This document shows positions 24,407 to 36,382 of a stretch of 64,000 bases of DNA, in pieces. The translations under genes and the position numbers were made by a program. Source of the stretch: Symbiodinium natans (lineage: Eukaryota > Sar > Dinophyceae > Suessiales > Symbiodiniaceae). The notes below the pieces were generated by a model. It was not told the origin of the DNA and made no database searches. It saw nothing but the letters and a program-made list of their open reading frames with translations. The first letter of the stretch is position 1; each line of letters opens with the position of its first letter. The stretch lies in the NCBI GenBank assembly GCA_905221605.1, contig CAJNDS010000046.1, forward strand, positions 62,001 through 126,000, read 5' to 3'.

Positions 24407-27400
24407 CCTCGAGCGCGGAAGGTTCCCAAGGAGGTTTGGGACGAGGCCCGTGCGCAGTTCCGCGTGCGGATGCGCGAGCTAGAGGAGCGCGCAGATCAGA
24501 CCGATTTCGGGTGCAGGGTATGTGGTTATATGAGTCGTGTTCCACGGTTTGCGATTTCATGATTTAGGCTTTTGTGGGTTTATGGCTTGGGGTCAGCGGG
24601 CTTGAGGGTTTTGGCTCGCCATCTCTCTCTCTCGCTCTCTCTTTGTCTCTCATCTCTCTCTCTATACATATATATATATACATATAGATAGATATGTATA
24701 TATATATATATATATATATGATTCCCAGGTGCTCTAACCCTAAACCCCCGCAGAGGCATTTAAATGGAGAGCTTCAGGCTCGGAGTTTAGGGATTATGAT
24801 TTAGGGTTGTTTGGGGCTGGTTTGAGAATATATAAGATCACCGATGTCATGTTAGTGAAGTGGACTTCTCACAAGAGGACGTGCAGGAATTAGGTGGCTA
24901 TTTTGCGGGTATAGAATATACTTGTTCGTAGCCCCTGATGTGCCATACAAGATGTTAACAACAAGCGGGCCATAAGACTTATAGCGCTTGGCAACTGCGT
25001 CGTGCCTTGCAGCTCAAGGAGTTCAGCAGTCAGTACTAACCTTTACCCTATATAGTACCCTAAGTACATCCCTGGAACCCTGAGACCCTAAGATGTAAGC
25101 CCCTAAACTTCCCTAAACCCTAAACCGTTGCAAGGACCACCGGCATCGTGCCGCAGATCGGCGTCAGAGAGAAGCCGAACAGGAGGCCGGCACGAGCATT
25201 TTGCGCGGCTGGCGCGAAGCCAGTTCTTGCACTGGACCCAAAGCCCACTACTAAGCTCTTGAAACCCTACCTAAGAATCGAAGCCAGTTCTTGCACTGGA
25301 CCCAAAGTCCACTACTAAGCTCTTGAAACCCTACCTAAGAATCGAATTTAGAGCTCAGGGTCTATAGGCCCTTGCCTGATGGCCCGGCGAATTGCCCTTT
25401 TCCCTGCTAATGAACAATGTATGTAGACCCACTGTATGATTTCCATACACCATTGGTGGTGCCATTGTCAAATATCCACTCCGAAATCCCTAAACCCTAA
25501 CTATTTCTGGCAAAGGCTCCTCGTCCTGAATTTCGGCAAGCGGATCTCGCACCGCAAAGCCTAAGCCCTGAAAGACCTGAGTCCCTAAACTCTAATCCCT
25601 GTAGTTCTTAAACTCCTACAAACAGCTATGCACATTATATCAAACCCCTGCAAGCCCAACGAAGCCTTAACACCCTAATCCCTACCCCAAATACACCTCA
25701 TACAAGAGCCCAATGAAGCCCTATGGACTCTATGAAGCATCTAGAAACCCGAAACCCTAAAGCCTAAACCTTAAACCTTGTAAACCCTAGACCCTAAACC
25801 TTAGAAACCCTAGATTTCGAGCTTCCCGTGCAGGTGGAGAGGCGTCTGTGGGCTGAAGCTCTCGCTGAAGCGGAAGCCGAGGGCGGTGAGGCCTGGGTTT
25901 GGGGTGTTTTGAGGCTTTTTTAGGGTTTAGGGGTGAAGGGGTTTAGGGTTTAGGGGTGTCGGGGTTTACGGGGCGGAGGGGTTTAGGGCTGGCCCAGGGG
26001 CTTTGAGGCCTTTAGGGTTAACTAACCTAATGCACCCAGACCCAGTACAGCAAACCCCCAAAAAGGGTGGGGAGTATCCCCATGCTGGGGTTCAGGGTTT
26101 AGGGTTTAGGGTTTAGGGTTTAGGGTTTAGGGTTTAGGGTTTAGGGTTTAGGGTTTTAGGGTTGAGGGTTTTAGGGCCTGGGGCCCAGGCTCAGTCGGGT
26201 TAGGGTTTTTGTTGTTTGTATGTCTTCCGTTTTAGGTTTACGACTGAGTGTTTGGCACACATTTGGTTGTAAATGTTTGCCTCCTTTAGGTTTATGATTG
26301 GGGGTTTTTAGGACCATTTTTTTTGGGGGGGAGGGATAAGGTTTATGGGGATTTTGACCTTTGGAGACTTTTTGGGGTCTATGGCCTACGGGAAAAGCCA
26401 CTCAACCCCTCGGCCTAGACTTCTCTGTCGCGCATGTTGCGTGTTAAGGGCGTCGGGTTCCAAGGCCTGATGCTCCTCTATCCCCCCTGGTGCAAGTGCT
26501 CTGAGTTTTTTTTTTTAGGGTTTACGGTTTGGGATTATAGCTCCCATAGTCATGGTGAGCTTAAGATCCCATAGCCACACGGGGGTCCTGTTTGTTTTTT
26601 CTTTGGAGGGGGGATCGGGGATCAGAGCAACGCGTTGTGAGCATGGCATGAGAGGGTCTGCTGGGAACCCCGGTGTCCCGAACCCTCTCTAAACCCTTAG
26701 GATGCCCTACGCGGTATCCATACTCAAGCTCACATTCAGGTGCCCAAAAACTGCCCTTGGATACCTATCCTCAGGCGGGATTAGGGTTTAGGGTTTAGGG
26801 TTTAGGGTTTAGGGTTTAGAGTGACAAGAGTGCTCGTACTCTCTTGGGCCAAAAAGGGACCACTTGAAATCCTGGTCTGCAGGGGGCATTGCAGGGAGCA
26901 ACCAAGGAAGACAGCAAGCACGGTGATGCGGACCCCAGTCCGAACCCCTGGCCGGATGCAAGAGGAAGCGCGCATTAGGTTAAGGGTTTCGGGCTGAGGG
27001 CGATACATATCAAATTGCTCAGTGGGTGTTCCTTGTGGTTGTCTCGCATGCAGGCGCATGGTCTAAATCCTGATCGAGCTTTCAGCGAATGCCCGAGACC
27101 CTAACTACCAAACACCAAAGAGCCGCAAACCTTGAAGGGGTATAGGGTTTAGGAATTTGGGTTTAGGGTCCGAGGTTTGCAGGCTTCATGGGATTTAGGG
27201 TTCAGAGTCTCTCGGGTCTTTAGCTGGCAGAAGACCCCTCAAAAACGCCGTTGCCGGAGGTCTCCGCGCCCGAGAGAGCGAGGGCCCCGGTCACACCACC
27301 CGGAACCCCTATGAGCCCGAAGCTCTCGACCCTAAGCCACAAACGTTTAGCCCTCAACCCGACGCCCGACTCGTTCAAGAATGTGGTGGCCGCTTTTTGG

Positions 27401-27905
27401 TCTCAGTGCCTGACCCTGTAGCCTTCAGCAGTTGTGCTCAAGGGTTCGGGATTCGGGGTTTAGGGCTAGAGCTGAGGGTTTAGGGTACCAGGGTTTGGCA
27501 TACCTGAATTAGAGTGTAGAAGCATATGAGTTGACGGGGTGTTGCAACACGGGGCAGTGTGAGCATTGGGAGGGAGAGGGTTGAGGATGCCCGGACCCAA
27601 GTTAGGTTTTGGAGGTGGAAGTGTCCTAGGTACTAAGCCCTCGAAACCTAAGCCCAGGTACCCTAAACCCTAAGTCCCACCTTCAGCAGCACCATCAAAG
27701 CCACTGTAAGCTCCTGCTGGTTAAGTCAGGGCTCGGGTACCTTCAAATAGATGCGACTTGTCATGCTCGGCTGGTGCACGATTTGGTCTTTACGGATCCT
27801 GCTTTTGGTTTAGGGTTTAAAAGGGCTGGGGAAACAAAGGCCATAAGGCTCCAGGAGTCTAAGGAGTTGTGGTGGAAGAGGCGCATCTTCCCACTTGTAT
27901 TCAAG
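24407..27905 (+). CDS. Charged, coiled-coil-type protein split into small exons
   Basis: I do not recognise the protein. Exons rich in E, R, K and A with helical character are 24407-24510 or -24517 (VPKEVWDEARAQFRVRMREL), 25135-25186 (DHRHRAADRRQREAEQE, AG|GC end) and 25834-25885 (VERRLWAEALAEAEAE, donor GTGAGG). Further exons with good acceptors are 26701-26739, 26883 to about 26965 (ATKEDSKHGDADPSPNPWPD), from 27054 (AHGLNPDRAFSECP), 27224-27259 (LAEDPSKTPLPE) and 27855-27905 (ESKELWWKRRIFPLVFK). They may form one gene, or the early exons may belong to the following coiled-coil gene. Both ends are unresolved. Confidence 0.5.
24621..24719. repeat. CT then TA microsatellite
   Basis: A (CT)n tract passes into (TA)n with a GATA interruption. 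It lies in an intron or spacer. Confidence 0.93.
25215..25346. repeat. 64-bp tandem duplication
   Basis: Two head-to-tail copies of a 64-bp unit beginning CGAAGCCAGTTC, differing at one base (AAAGCCC versus AAAGTCC). The first copy begins at the likely 3' edge of the exon at 25135, so the duplication may have copied a donor region. Confidence 0.95.
26096..26160. repeat. TTTAGGG array (about 9 units)
   Basis: A perfect array in an intron of the 24407-27905 gene. A shorter one lies at 26780-26818. Confidence 0.93.
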
Positions 27906-27926
27906 GCTCTTAAGACGGCGTGTTGA

Positions 27927-28409
27927 GGGAAAGATGGGCTCTTATACTCGTGATGCACCGAATCTCTGGAAGCCCCGAACCCGCAAGCCTAGACCCCAAG
28001 CCTTCCTGTTAACAACCAACCTCCAGCTCCAAGACTCCTAAACCCTAAACCCTAAACCCTAAACCCTAAACACTAAACCTGCCAGCAAAATTTGGTCGCA
28101 AGTCCATGGGCTTGAGCCGCCAAGGGACTCTTCGATCTCTTCGACCTCCTTCATCAGCAGGCTCCACTCGAGCGGAAAGAGCCCTAAAACCCCCCCAAAA
28201 ACAGCCCTAAAGCCCTAAACCCTATGAGCCCCTATTGGGGTTTAGGGTTGAGGGTTTAGGGTTTAGGGTTTAACCCCTAAGCCCCTAAGCCCGAAGCTCC
28301 TAGGCCCTGAAACCTCGAAGCCAAGAAGCCCCAGACCCTGCTCAAAGCTTGAACCAGTAAGTCGCTGAACCGCAGAGACGAAGCCAATGCCCTCGGACAC
28401 GCACGAAGC

Positions 28410-28451
<42 letters not shown>

Positions 28452-29324
28452 CCCCCCCAAGGGTTCAGCAAGCCATGCAGCTAACGAAGGGATGCTTGGA
28501 GCTGATCATGCCTCCAAGCCCGAAACTCCACGCTAGACGCTAGAAGCGGCTAGCTTCAAACGCCTTAAATCTGCAAATCTGCAATGTCTCAAACTTTAGG
28601 GGGCCCTCAGGTTGAGGGTCCACGATTAAGGTCTCCACTCAGAGGCCCCCACGGAGTCCTGAACCCTACTCGACCCCCGACTCTCAACCCTGGGGTCCAC
28701 GCGAAGTTCGAAGCCCCCACCTGCGGCCAGGACAACAGAGGCGGCCAGGCTCGTCGTGGGTGTCTTTGGGTTGAGTGTTGAGGGTTTAGGGTTTGGGGTT
28801 TAGAGTACAGGCTTCAGGGTTCAGGGTTCAGGGTTCAGGGTTTAGGGTTTAGGGTTTAGGGTTTAGGGTTTAGGGTTTAGGGTGCTGATGCCCCGCAAGA
28901 AAGACCGAAGCCCAAAGAGAACCAAACCGAAAGGCAAAGTGTGCAACAGTTCTGTCCTGCGAGCTCTCGTACTTGCCCCATGCCAAAGTCGCTGAAGCCA
29001 AGAAAGCTACCTAAGCCAGAAAGTGCAGCTAACACACCCGAAGCCCAAAGGGAAACAAGCCCTAAACCCGATACTCCAGATATCTCCAGAGCCCTCAATA
29101 AAAACAAAGCACCGGCCCGATCCGCCCCTCACCACAGGGCGCGGATGAATAATAACACAGACACACCCACGGACTCACGCACGAAAAGTTCTACCCTAAG
29201 CCCCTCAATCCTGAGACTCGAAAGCAGGCCTAAACCCCAAAACCCAGACCCCAAACCTCTTTGACCCCCACCTAACCATCCCGAAACCCTACCCCTCCCT
29301 CCCTCTCTCCCTCCCTCCCTGCAG
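27927..29324. other. Repeat-rich stretch with candidate 5' exons
   Basis: Arrays lie at 28035-28075 and 28820-28881. A run of 34 C lies at 28417-28450. Exon-like pieces are an ATG frame at 28107 (MGLSRQGTLRSLRPPSSAGS), 28469-28540 (QAMQLTKGCLELIMPPSPKL after GTTCAG) and about 28700-28770 (FEAPTCGQDNRGGQARRG). An open frame from 28885 to 29264 is rich in K, P and E, but much of it is drifted CCCGAAGCCC-type repeat and may not be coding. Confidence 0.4.
28417..28458. repeat. Poly-C tract (34 C, then G and 7 C)
   Basis: The longest homopolymer in the window. It lies 18 nt before the candidate acceptor GTTCAG at 28468, where it would act as a pyrimidine tract. Confidence 0.9.
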
Positions 29325-32300
29325 GCGGTGCAGGTGGACAACCAGGAAGCCAAAGCCCTTAAGGCGCGCGGAGCGTTTCCTGGGGGGCGTGGTGGTTTAG
29401 GATTTAGGGTTTAGGGTTGAGAGTTCTGGTGGTTTGAGGGGTTTAGGACTTGTGAAGGGTTCGTAGGGTGTGGAGCCTATTTGGCGGTTTAGGGTTTGGA
29501 GTTTTGGTATCAGGGGATTGGTGTTTTATCAAGGGTTTGTAGGGTGTGTCGCCGATACTCCCAGGTTTGTGTATAGTGTCTTAGGGTTATACAGGGTTAG
29601 GGATTGTAGGGGGTTTGGGGTTCTTAGGGTTTTATTGGGGTTTAGGGTTTAGGTTGTGCCGTCAATCCGAAACCTCTGAGGCCCCGAGGCCCCAGAGGCC
29701 CCAACGTCCCAACACCCCCCTACACCCCCAAGAGTCCCAAGAGTTCCTAAAACTTCGCGAGAGTTCCCAAAACTTCCCGAGGGTTCCCAGAACTTTCCAA
29801 AGCCTCACGCAATGCAAGAGCCCAAACCCCCGAGCCTGGTCCACCACCCTAAACACCACAACACCAGCCTCTACAGCCAACTTAGTAGGGAATGAGGGAA
29901 TGAGGGACCCTATATAATCCCTTAAGGGTATTTATAGGGGGATATAGGGTACCTCATTCCCTCATTCCCTACTAACCAGCAATAAGCCAAGCGCGGGTCG
30001 TTCTAAAGCGCCTCAACCGAAAACCCTTAACCCTAAACCTTAAACCCTAAACCCTAAACCCTAAAACCAAACCCTAAAACCCCAAACCCTAAACCCAATT
30101 ACAAAGGAAACAATGCAAAGCAATGAAAAGCTGAAAGCCTCCAAACCCCGGCAAAGGCCCACCAGCAGAAGCACGCGGACAAGCGCGAGGAAGCGCCAGT
30201 AGATCCCAACGACCCGAAGTTGAAGGAGATGATGAAGCAGGCCTTCTCAGGGCTTATAGGGGCGCTAGGGTTCACAGGGCTCATAGAGTTCATGGGGTTT
30301 ATGGAGTTCGTAGGGTTTGTAGGCTTTAGAGGTTAGGGTTCCATAGGGTTTTAAGGGCTAATGTATGGATTATTTGGGATGTTCCCCTTTATACTAACAG
30401 TCTTAGATAGGGTCTATAGTAGCCCCTATTGTCATCCCGATTAAGGACTGTTAGTATAATAAGGGGGAACATCCCAAATTATTAGGGTTCACAGGGTTCA
30501 TAGGGTTTATGGGGTTTGTGGAGTTCGTAGGGTTTATAGGTTGTATGGAAGCAGGCACATAGGGCTTGGGGCTCTTACCCAGATGCCCTACCAGATGCCC
30601 GAAAAAGCTGCTGTTAAGGTTAGGATGTTAGGAGCTATGTTTTTGCTTACATCTACACACAAAAGGCACAGAAGGGAATATCCCTAAACCCTAGAATCCC
30701 AAACCCTCAAACTCTACGCTTTTCATAATGGTTCAACAGGGGAGGAGGAGAGTATGTTGTCAGCACGGGGGAGGCCTTCAGGAGGGGGGCAGGGTTTGGG
30801 GCTTAGGGTCCGCTTGTCGGTCTTTAGGGTGCAGAGGGCGTTGGGGCTTGTGGTGCTTTAGGTTTTTTGGGAGGGCTGCAGGATTTTCGGATGAAGGATG
30901 TGAGGCTGAAGCTTATCGCGTTCGTGTTTTGTGGATAGGTCCTGTTGTGAGATTGTTGCTGCACTAGGTGCCCAATCAACCCTCTTTAAACCCTAAACCC
31001 TAAACCCGTTTTAGTAGTTATGGAGGTCCGCTGTTATGTGAAATTTCCAACGATTTTTTCTGCGACCGGTTCCCGAAAGGCCCCTCAACTTTCAGGGTTT
31101 AAGGTTTTCCTCTCAAACCTCTGTACCAAAGCGCACCACGCAGGTGGACAAGCTGGCTAAGGCAGGGGCTTCGGATGTCGGTTTAGGGTTTAGGGTTTAG
31201 GGTTTAGGGTTTAGGGTTTAGGGTTTAGGGTTTAGGGTTTAGGGTTTAGGGTTTAGGGTTTAGGGTTCTGGTATTTCACAGGGGCGAAGGGTTTGGGGTT
31301 CATGCAAAACTGCCCCCGGGTGTTTTTTTTGAAGTTGCGGCTCTTCAGTTTGACGGCTGCTCGTCAGTGATAGCAGTGGCTCGCGTACGCGGGTGCCCGC
31401 TCACCACTTGGCTGTGCTGTGCATTTCGCTCTCTATAAAACCCTAAGCCCTAAACCCTACTCTACCCCCCCCCCCCCCCCCTCCAGCGGGGAACTGAGTC
31501 CATAGCGTCCTAAAAGCATCGCTCTTGGGCCCTCTTCCACTATAAGCCCTAGAGATCCCCTCAAGTCTTTTGAGTCATTTAATTTCTGATGTTGCTAGTG
31601 ATTTCCTTCTTATGTTGTTTTATTACGTTTTGTATTGTTAGGCCTCCTTGCTTTTCAATGCTGAGGAAGTGGGTTTATAGGCCACTTCATCCAAACTGCC
31701 GCATCTCCACAGTCTATTTGTCCTATTGTATGTTGCTTGGGCTTGAGGACGTGAGTCCTCGAGGAGCAACGCTTGCCCGTGTTAATTGGGGGGCTTTAGG
31801 CTGCAGGCTTGAGACGTGCCCTCTTATACTAACAGTCCTTAGTATGGATGAAAACTAAGGGGTGCTACAATCCCCATTAAGGATTGTTAGTGTAAGGAGG
31901 AGCATCCCAAGTGTCGGCTTTTGGGGTTGTTCTGGTGTCCCGAAATGCCCACCCACCACCTCCTCCAGCTGACGACCCAGGCTGCATCTCTCAACACGCA
32001 ACCCACCACTGAAGCGAGCAGCCTTGTCTCAACCCTGTAGCCTATAACCTGACATACTAGGATGCCCAGTAGCACCCTTATTCCCTTTTTGGGGGGTTTA
32101 GGTTCCCTTATAAACCCCTTTAAGCAAAAAAGGGCACCCCTTTCAAGCCTAGGTTACTGGGCAGCCTAGCATAGAAGAAGGACAGTTGAGATCATAATCC
32201 CTAGGGAGCCTTACATCAACCACAGGCATCTAATCTTTACAGAAACCAAGGAATCCACCCCAGTTTAGTTCAAGTGGGCTGTGGAAAACGATTGGGCCGA

Positions 32301-35300
32301 TTGGGTTTAGGGCTTAGGGTTTTAGGGTTTAGGGTTTTGGGTTATATAAACCCTAAACCCTAAACCCTAAACCCTAAACCCTAAACCGTGCAGGTGAACC
32401 CGAACAAAGCCGACGCCACGGGCTTCAACGCGGACACAGAGGCACATCCTTTGGAATTTGAGAGGGTGTTACGGTGTTACCCCAGGGATCCATGTGTACA
32501 GGGTTTAGGGTTTAGGGTTTAGGAGGGTTTGGGGGGGGGGGGGGGGGGGGCTGTACTATGGTCAATTTTTCAAGTTGGTACTCAAAACCCTTTGTGGTAT
32601 GGCTTCCGGGCACTTATTTCCAGAACAGCACTGCAAAGTTTGGACGTCGTGAGACAATGCGATTTGCTGGGCTTCCTCACGGCTTCGAGACAGTTGTGGT
32701 GACTTCCTCCAAACTTATGGACCTTATAGAGGGCGCGTGGGGTCCCTATTCCTGGGGTTAGCACGGGTTAGTACGATAACGGCTTCTTCTAGCCAGATTG
32801 AACAGGGCTCTCACCTCTTGGGTTTAGGTTTGTGAGACCCACAGCCCAGGCCAAAAAGGCTGCCATGGCAGCCATGCTTCGCAACGTGCGCAGCTTAGCT
32901 GAGGGGTGGGCTTTGGTGTTTTCGGCCCAGGGTTTAGGGTAAGATGGAGATTGGGATGTAGGGTTTACGTTGCAGGGATTACGTGTGTAGAGGCTTTCGG
33001 GTCGTTGGGCTTACGGAAGGAGGGTCTGATTTTAAACCTGGCCCAGGACTCCCCTCCCCCCCACTGCCAAGCCCGCGCTCGAGACTTCAACAACCCCATC
33101 CCCCACACTTCACCCAAAGGATCCATGTACCTATATGGTATATACTTGGGCCTTAAAGGGGTTCCTATATAGTAGCTTTAGGGCCCAAGTATCTACTATA
33201 TAGGTACATGGATCCTTTGGGTCATAAGCCCCATACCAGGACCTCAGGGGAGTGGGCACACTCTGTCATCTCAGGAGTTCGGCATTTTTGAACTTACAGG
33301 GACACCAGTATAGAACCGACAGAAAGGTCCCGATCGTCACTCTTAGGGTTTGATGGTTCCGGGTTGAGGGGTTGAGGAGGGGGGAATCCTGAAACCTACT
33401 GAGGGCCTGGCCATACCCAGGGCCCATTCAGGGCCGTTTGAGTCCCTAAAGCTTAAACCCCAAACCCGAAGCCTTCACAGATCCTGGCTGGCCTGTTTTC
33501 AGGGACTGGGGCTGAAGCTGTGAGGACTCACCGAAAACTCCCGAACTTTGGGCCTTAACTCTAAGCCCTAAACCCTAAACCCTAAGCCCCCCTTCGGGGC
33601 TTAAGGATGCAAACTACCCAGAACCCGTAACCCCCCCGCAAGTTTGATTCCGTAACAAGAGCTGGCTCTTGGCAGCCAGGGCGGCAAGAACATGCAGCAC
33701 AAGGATCCAGAGGCGCGCGAAACTGTGGGGGGTTTTAAGGTTTAGGGCTTAGGGTTTAGGGTTTAGGGTTTAGGGTTTAAGGTTTAGGGTTTAGGGTTTA
33801 GGCACCTCAAGCGTCTTAGCATAAGGGATATGATAAGATGCGGATCCCAAAGCCTTAAACATACAAACCTGCATAAACGGAGCATGTTTAGTGGACAAAG
33901 GCTTGAGTAAGCCAGGGCAGGGGGCTAGGGTCCCTAAAAGCCCTTAAGACGCACAAGAAACGAACCAAATCAGGAATAGATGAGGTAGTTGGTGTAACAG
34001 AGTTTAGGGCCCTGGCCGGAACGGCTCATGGTCCCTCTTCAAATCGGCGCTGGTGTCAGCGGCTCACAGTTCCAGTTGTCAGGGTACTAGACTTTTAGCT
34101 TTGGTACTATACTGGGACCCAGAGTAGACCCTTGTTCCCTTATCCTTTTGTTTAGGGTTTAGGGTTTAGGGTTTAGGGTTTAGGGTTTAGGGTTTAGGGT
34201 TTAGACCTCTTGTTTTGGCTCCCTTGCAAAGCCCTTTAAACCAAAAAGGGCTTTTTTTTGGGGTCTAGTAGATGCTGCAAGGATTTCGGCGCTTTGGTTG
34301 AGGGCAAAGAGACAAGAAGACGGGCTGGGGTTCTTTTGCACACGAAACCCTGAACTTGAAACCCAGAACCGAAACCTCACCCTACCCCAAACCCCGGAAG
34401 CCTAAACTTAAAACCACGCAAGCCCTCAACCTAGTCCCTACTCCAAACCCCCTCGGTCTGTAAAGCATCTAATCTCCGTCATCTCAACGTTTTACTCGAA
34501 ACTGCACAGCTCTAAACCCAAGGTCCGCGCCGTAAAACTCAAACTTCTTTAGGGCTTAGGGCTTAGGGTTTAAGATTGAAATAGTCGCCCGCCGAAGGCT
34601 CTCAAGCGCGAGTTTGAGGCTTGATGAGGGGCAGAGAGGGTTCTTCTGTGGCAATCGGGGCTCGGGCTTTTGTAGTACGAATATAGAAGTAGTCACCCAG
34701 AACCAGTACTTAGCCGGGTAGGGTTTAGTGTGTATCGGGTGTAGGGCTTTTTCGGGTTGGGGCCAGCCTTACCCAACCAGCCAAAAGGTTCGGCTCTGCT
34801 AATGGCTTCAGGGTTTCATCTCTTGTGGTGTTTTAAAGGTTCTTGGGGTTTGGGCTTCAATACTTTAGGGGGTTGAGGGTTGAGGGTTGGGGATGCTAGA
34901 GTCGAGTGACAGGCGAAAATTGGATCGGCCTTCAAGCTGGTCTTCCCCCTGACATGGCAGAAGTAGTGAGAAGGAGGGTGTGTTAAGGTGAGCCCGCACC
35001 CTCTTGAAAGTTTGAGTCAAACAACTTCCGCCCCAGCCCCTACTGCCCTATAACCCTACACGAGGTCTATATCAGCCCTATCACCCGTAACCCTAAACCC
35101 TGAGTTTTACGAGCCTTTCAACCCCTATGAGCCCTAGCCTATAAGCCCTGAAGCTCCTATGGCCCGAATTTGGGGTTTAGCTTTAGGGTTTAGGGTTTGG
35201 GGCTTGCGGCCAAGCCGCTTGCAGGAGCTGCAGGCGAAGGCCAAGGAGAAGGCCGACCGAGCTAAGGAGGCCCCGGGGGGGGGTGAGGGTTTAGGGTTAG

Positions 35301-36350
35301 GTTTAGGGTTTAGGAAAAGGGGTGGAGGGTGTGGTGACTATCCCCTAAGAGTTTGCTTGAGGGCTTTAATCCCCAAAGCTTCGTGCAGCGGGCTATGTAA
35401 ACAAAAGAACAATGGGTTCCGGGTTTAGGTTACAGTGGTTCGTGAATTTCAGTTTACGTGCCTGGGTTGGGTTCAGAGTCTTCAGCAGTGTCCTGGAATT
35501 TGCTGCAAGAGTTCGGCTTGCTTGTTTTAGGGCTGTAGGGTAAACACGTAATTTGAACCTCGAAGCCCTCCAACGCTAAGGCTAAACCCTTGAGCCTTCT
35601 AAGAACTCCTGAGGCCAAAACCTTTCGCTCGCCCCAAAACCTGACGCCTCTAAACGTCTAAACCCTCCCTCCCAAACCACCCCTAGCCCCGCAAACCCTA
35701 TAAGTCCTAAGACCCCAGACCTCCATAAGCTCAGCTCCCCAAACTCGGCGCTGCATCTCCAGATCTTCGAAGAGAAGCGGGCGGAAGAGATCAAGCGTCT
35801 TAAGGAGAAGCAGAAGGCGCCTAGGGGGGAGGGGTTTAGGGTTTAGGGGTTTAGGGGTTTAGGGTTTAGGGTTTAGGGTTTAGGGTTTAGGGTTTAGGGT
35901 TTAGGGTTTAGGGTTTAGGGTTTAGGGTTTAGGGTGAGGGGCTGGGGAGAATCAGAAAGGAAGGGCAGCGACATGTAGGATCCGAGGTGCAGATCATCAG
36001 GAGCCTGCAGGGGGGGGGAGGGGGGGGGGGGCAAGGGAAGGCATGTTGAAGGGTTTCTTTAAACATTTCACGTTAGTTTGAGGAACTTGCGGAATAAATG
36101 GCCCTCACAACTCCTCTTCCCTTACGCCCCCCCCCCCCCCCCCTCTGCTTCTGATTTAAGGGTTAGCGCTGTGGGTGTTCGGTTCCGGGCTTCAGGGAAC
36201 CCTGAGGGTTGAGGGTTTAGGGTTTAGGGTTCAGGGGGGTTGAGGGTAAAGGGTTTCGGGTTGCAGGAAGAGAAGGAGGCACTGCAAGAGCAGTTGAAGC
36301 AAAAGATGCCCGGCTGCAGGAAGACAAGGTTGGGGTTTAGGGTTTAGGGT

Positions 36351-36382
<32 letters not shown>

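Noticed and set aside
28885..29264. Long K/P/E-rich open frame
   Set aside because: Its codons follow drifted CCCGAAGCCC-type repeat words, which stay open by composition. The clear acceptor at 29324 suggests it is intron.
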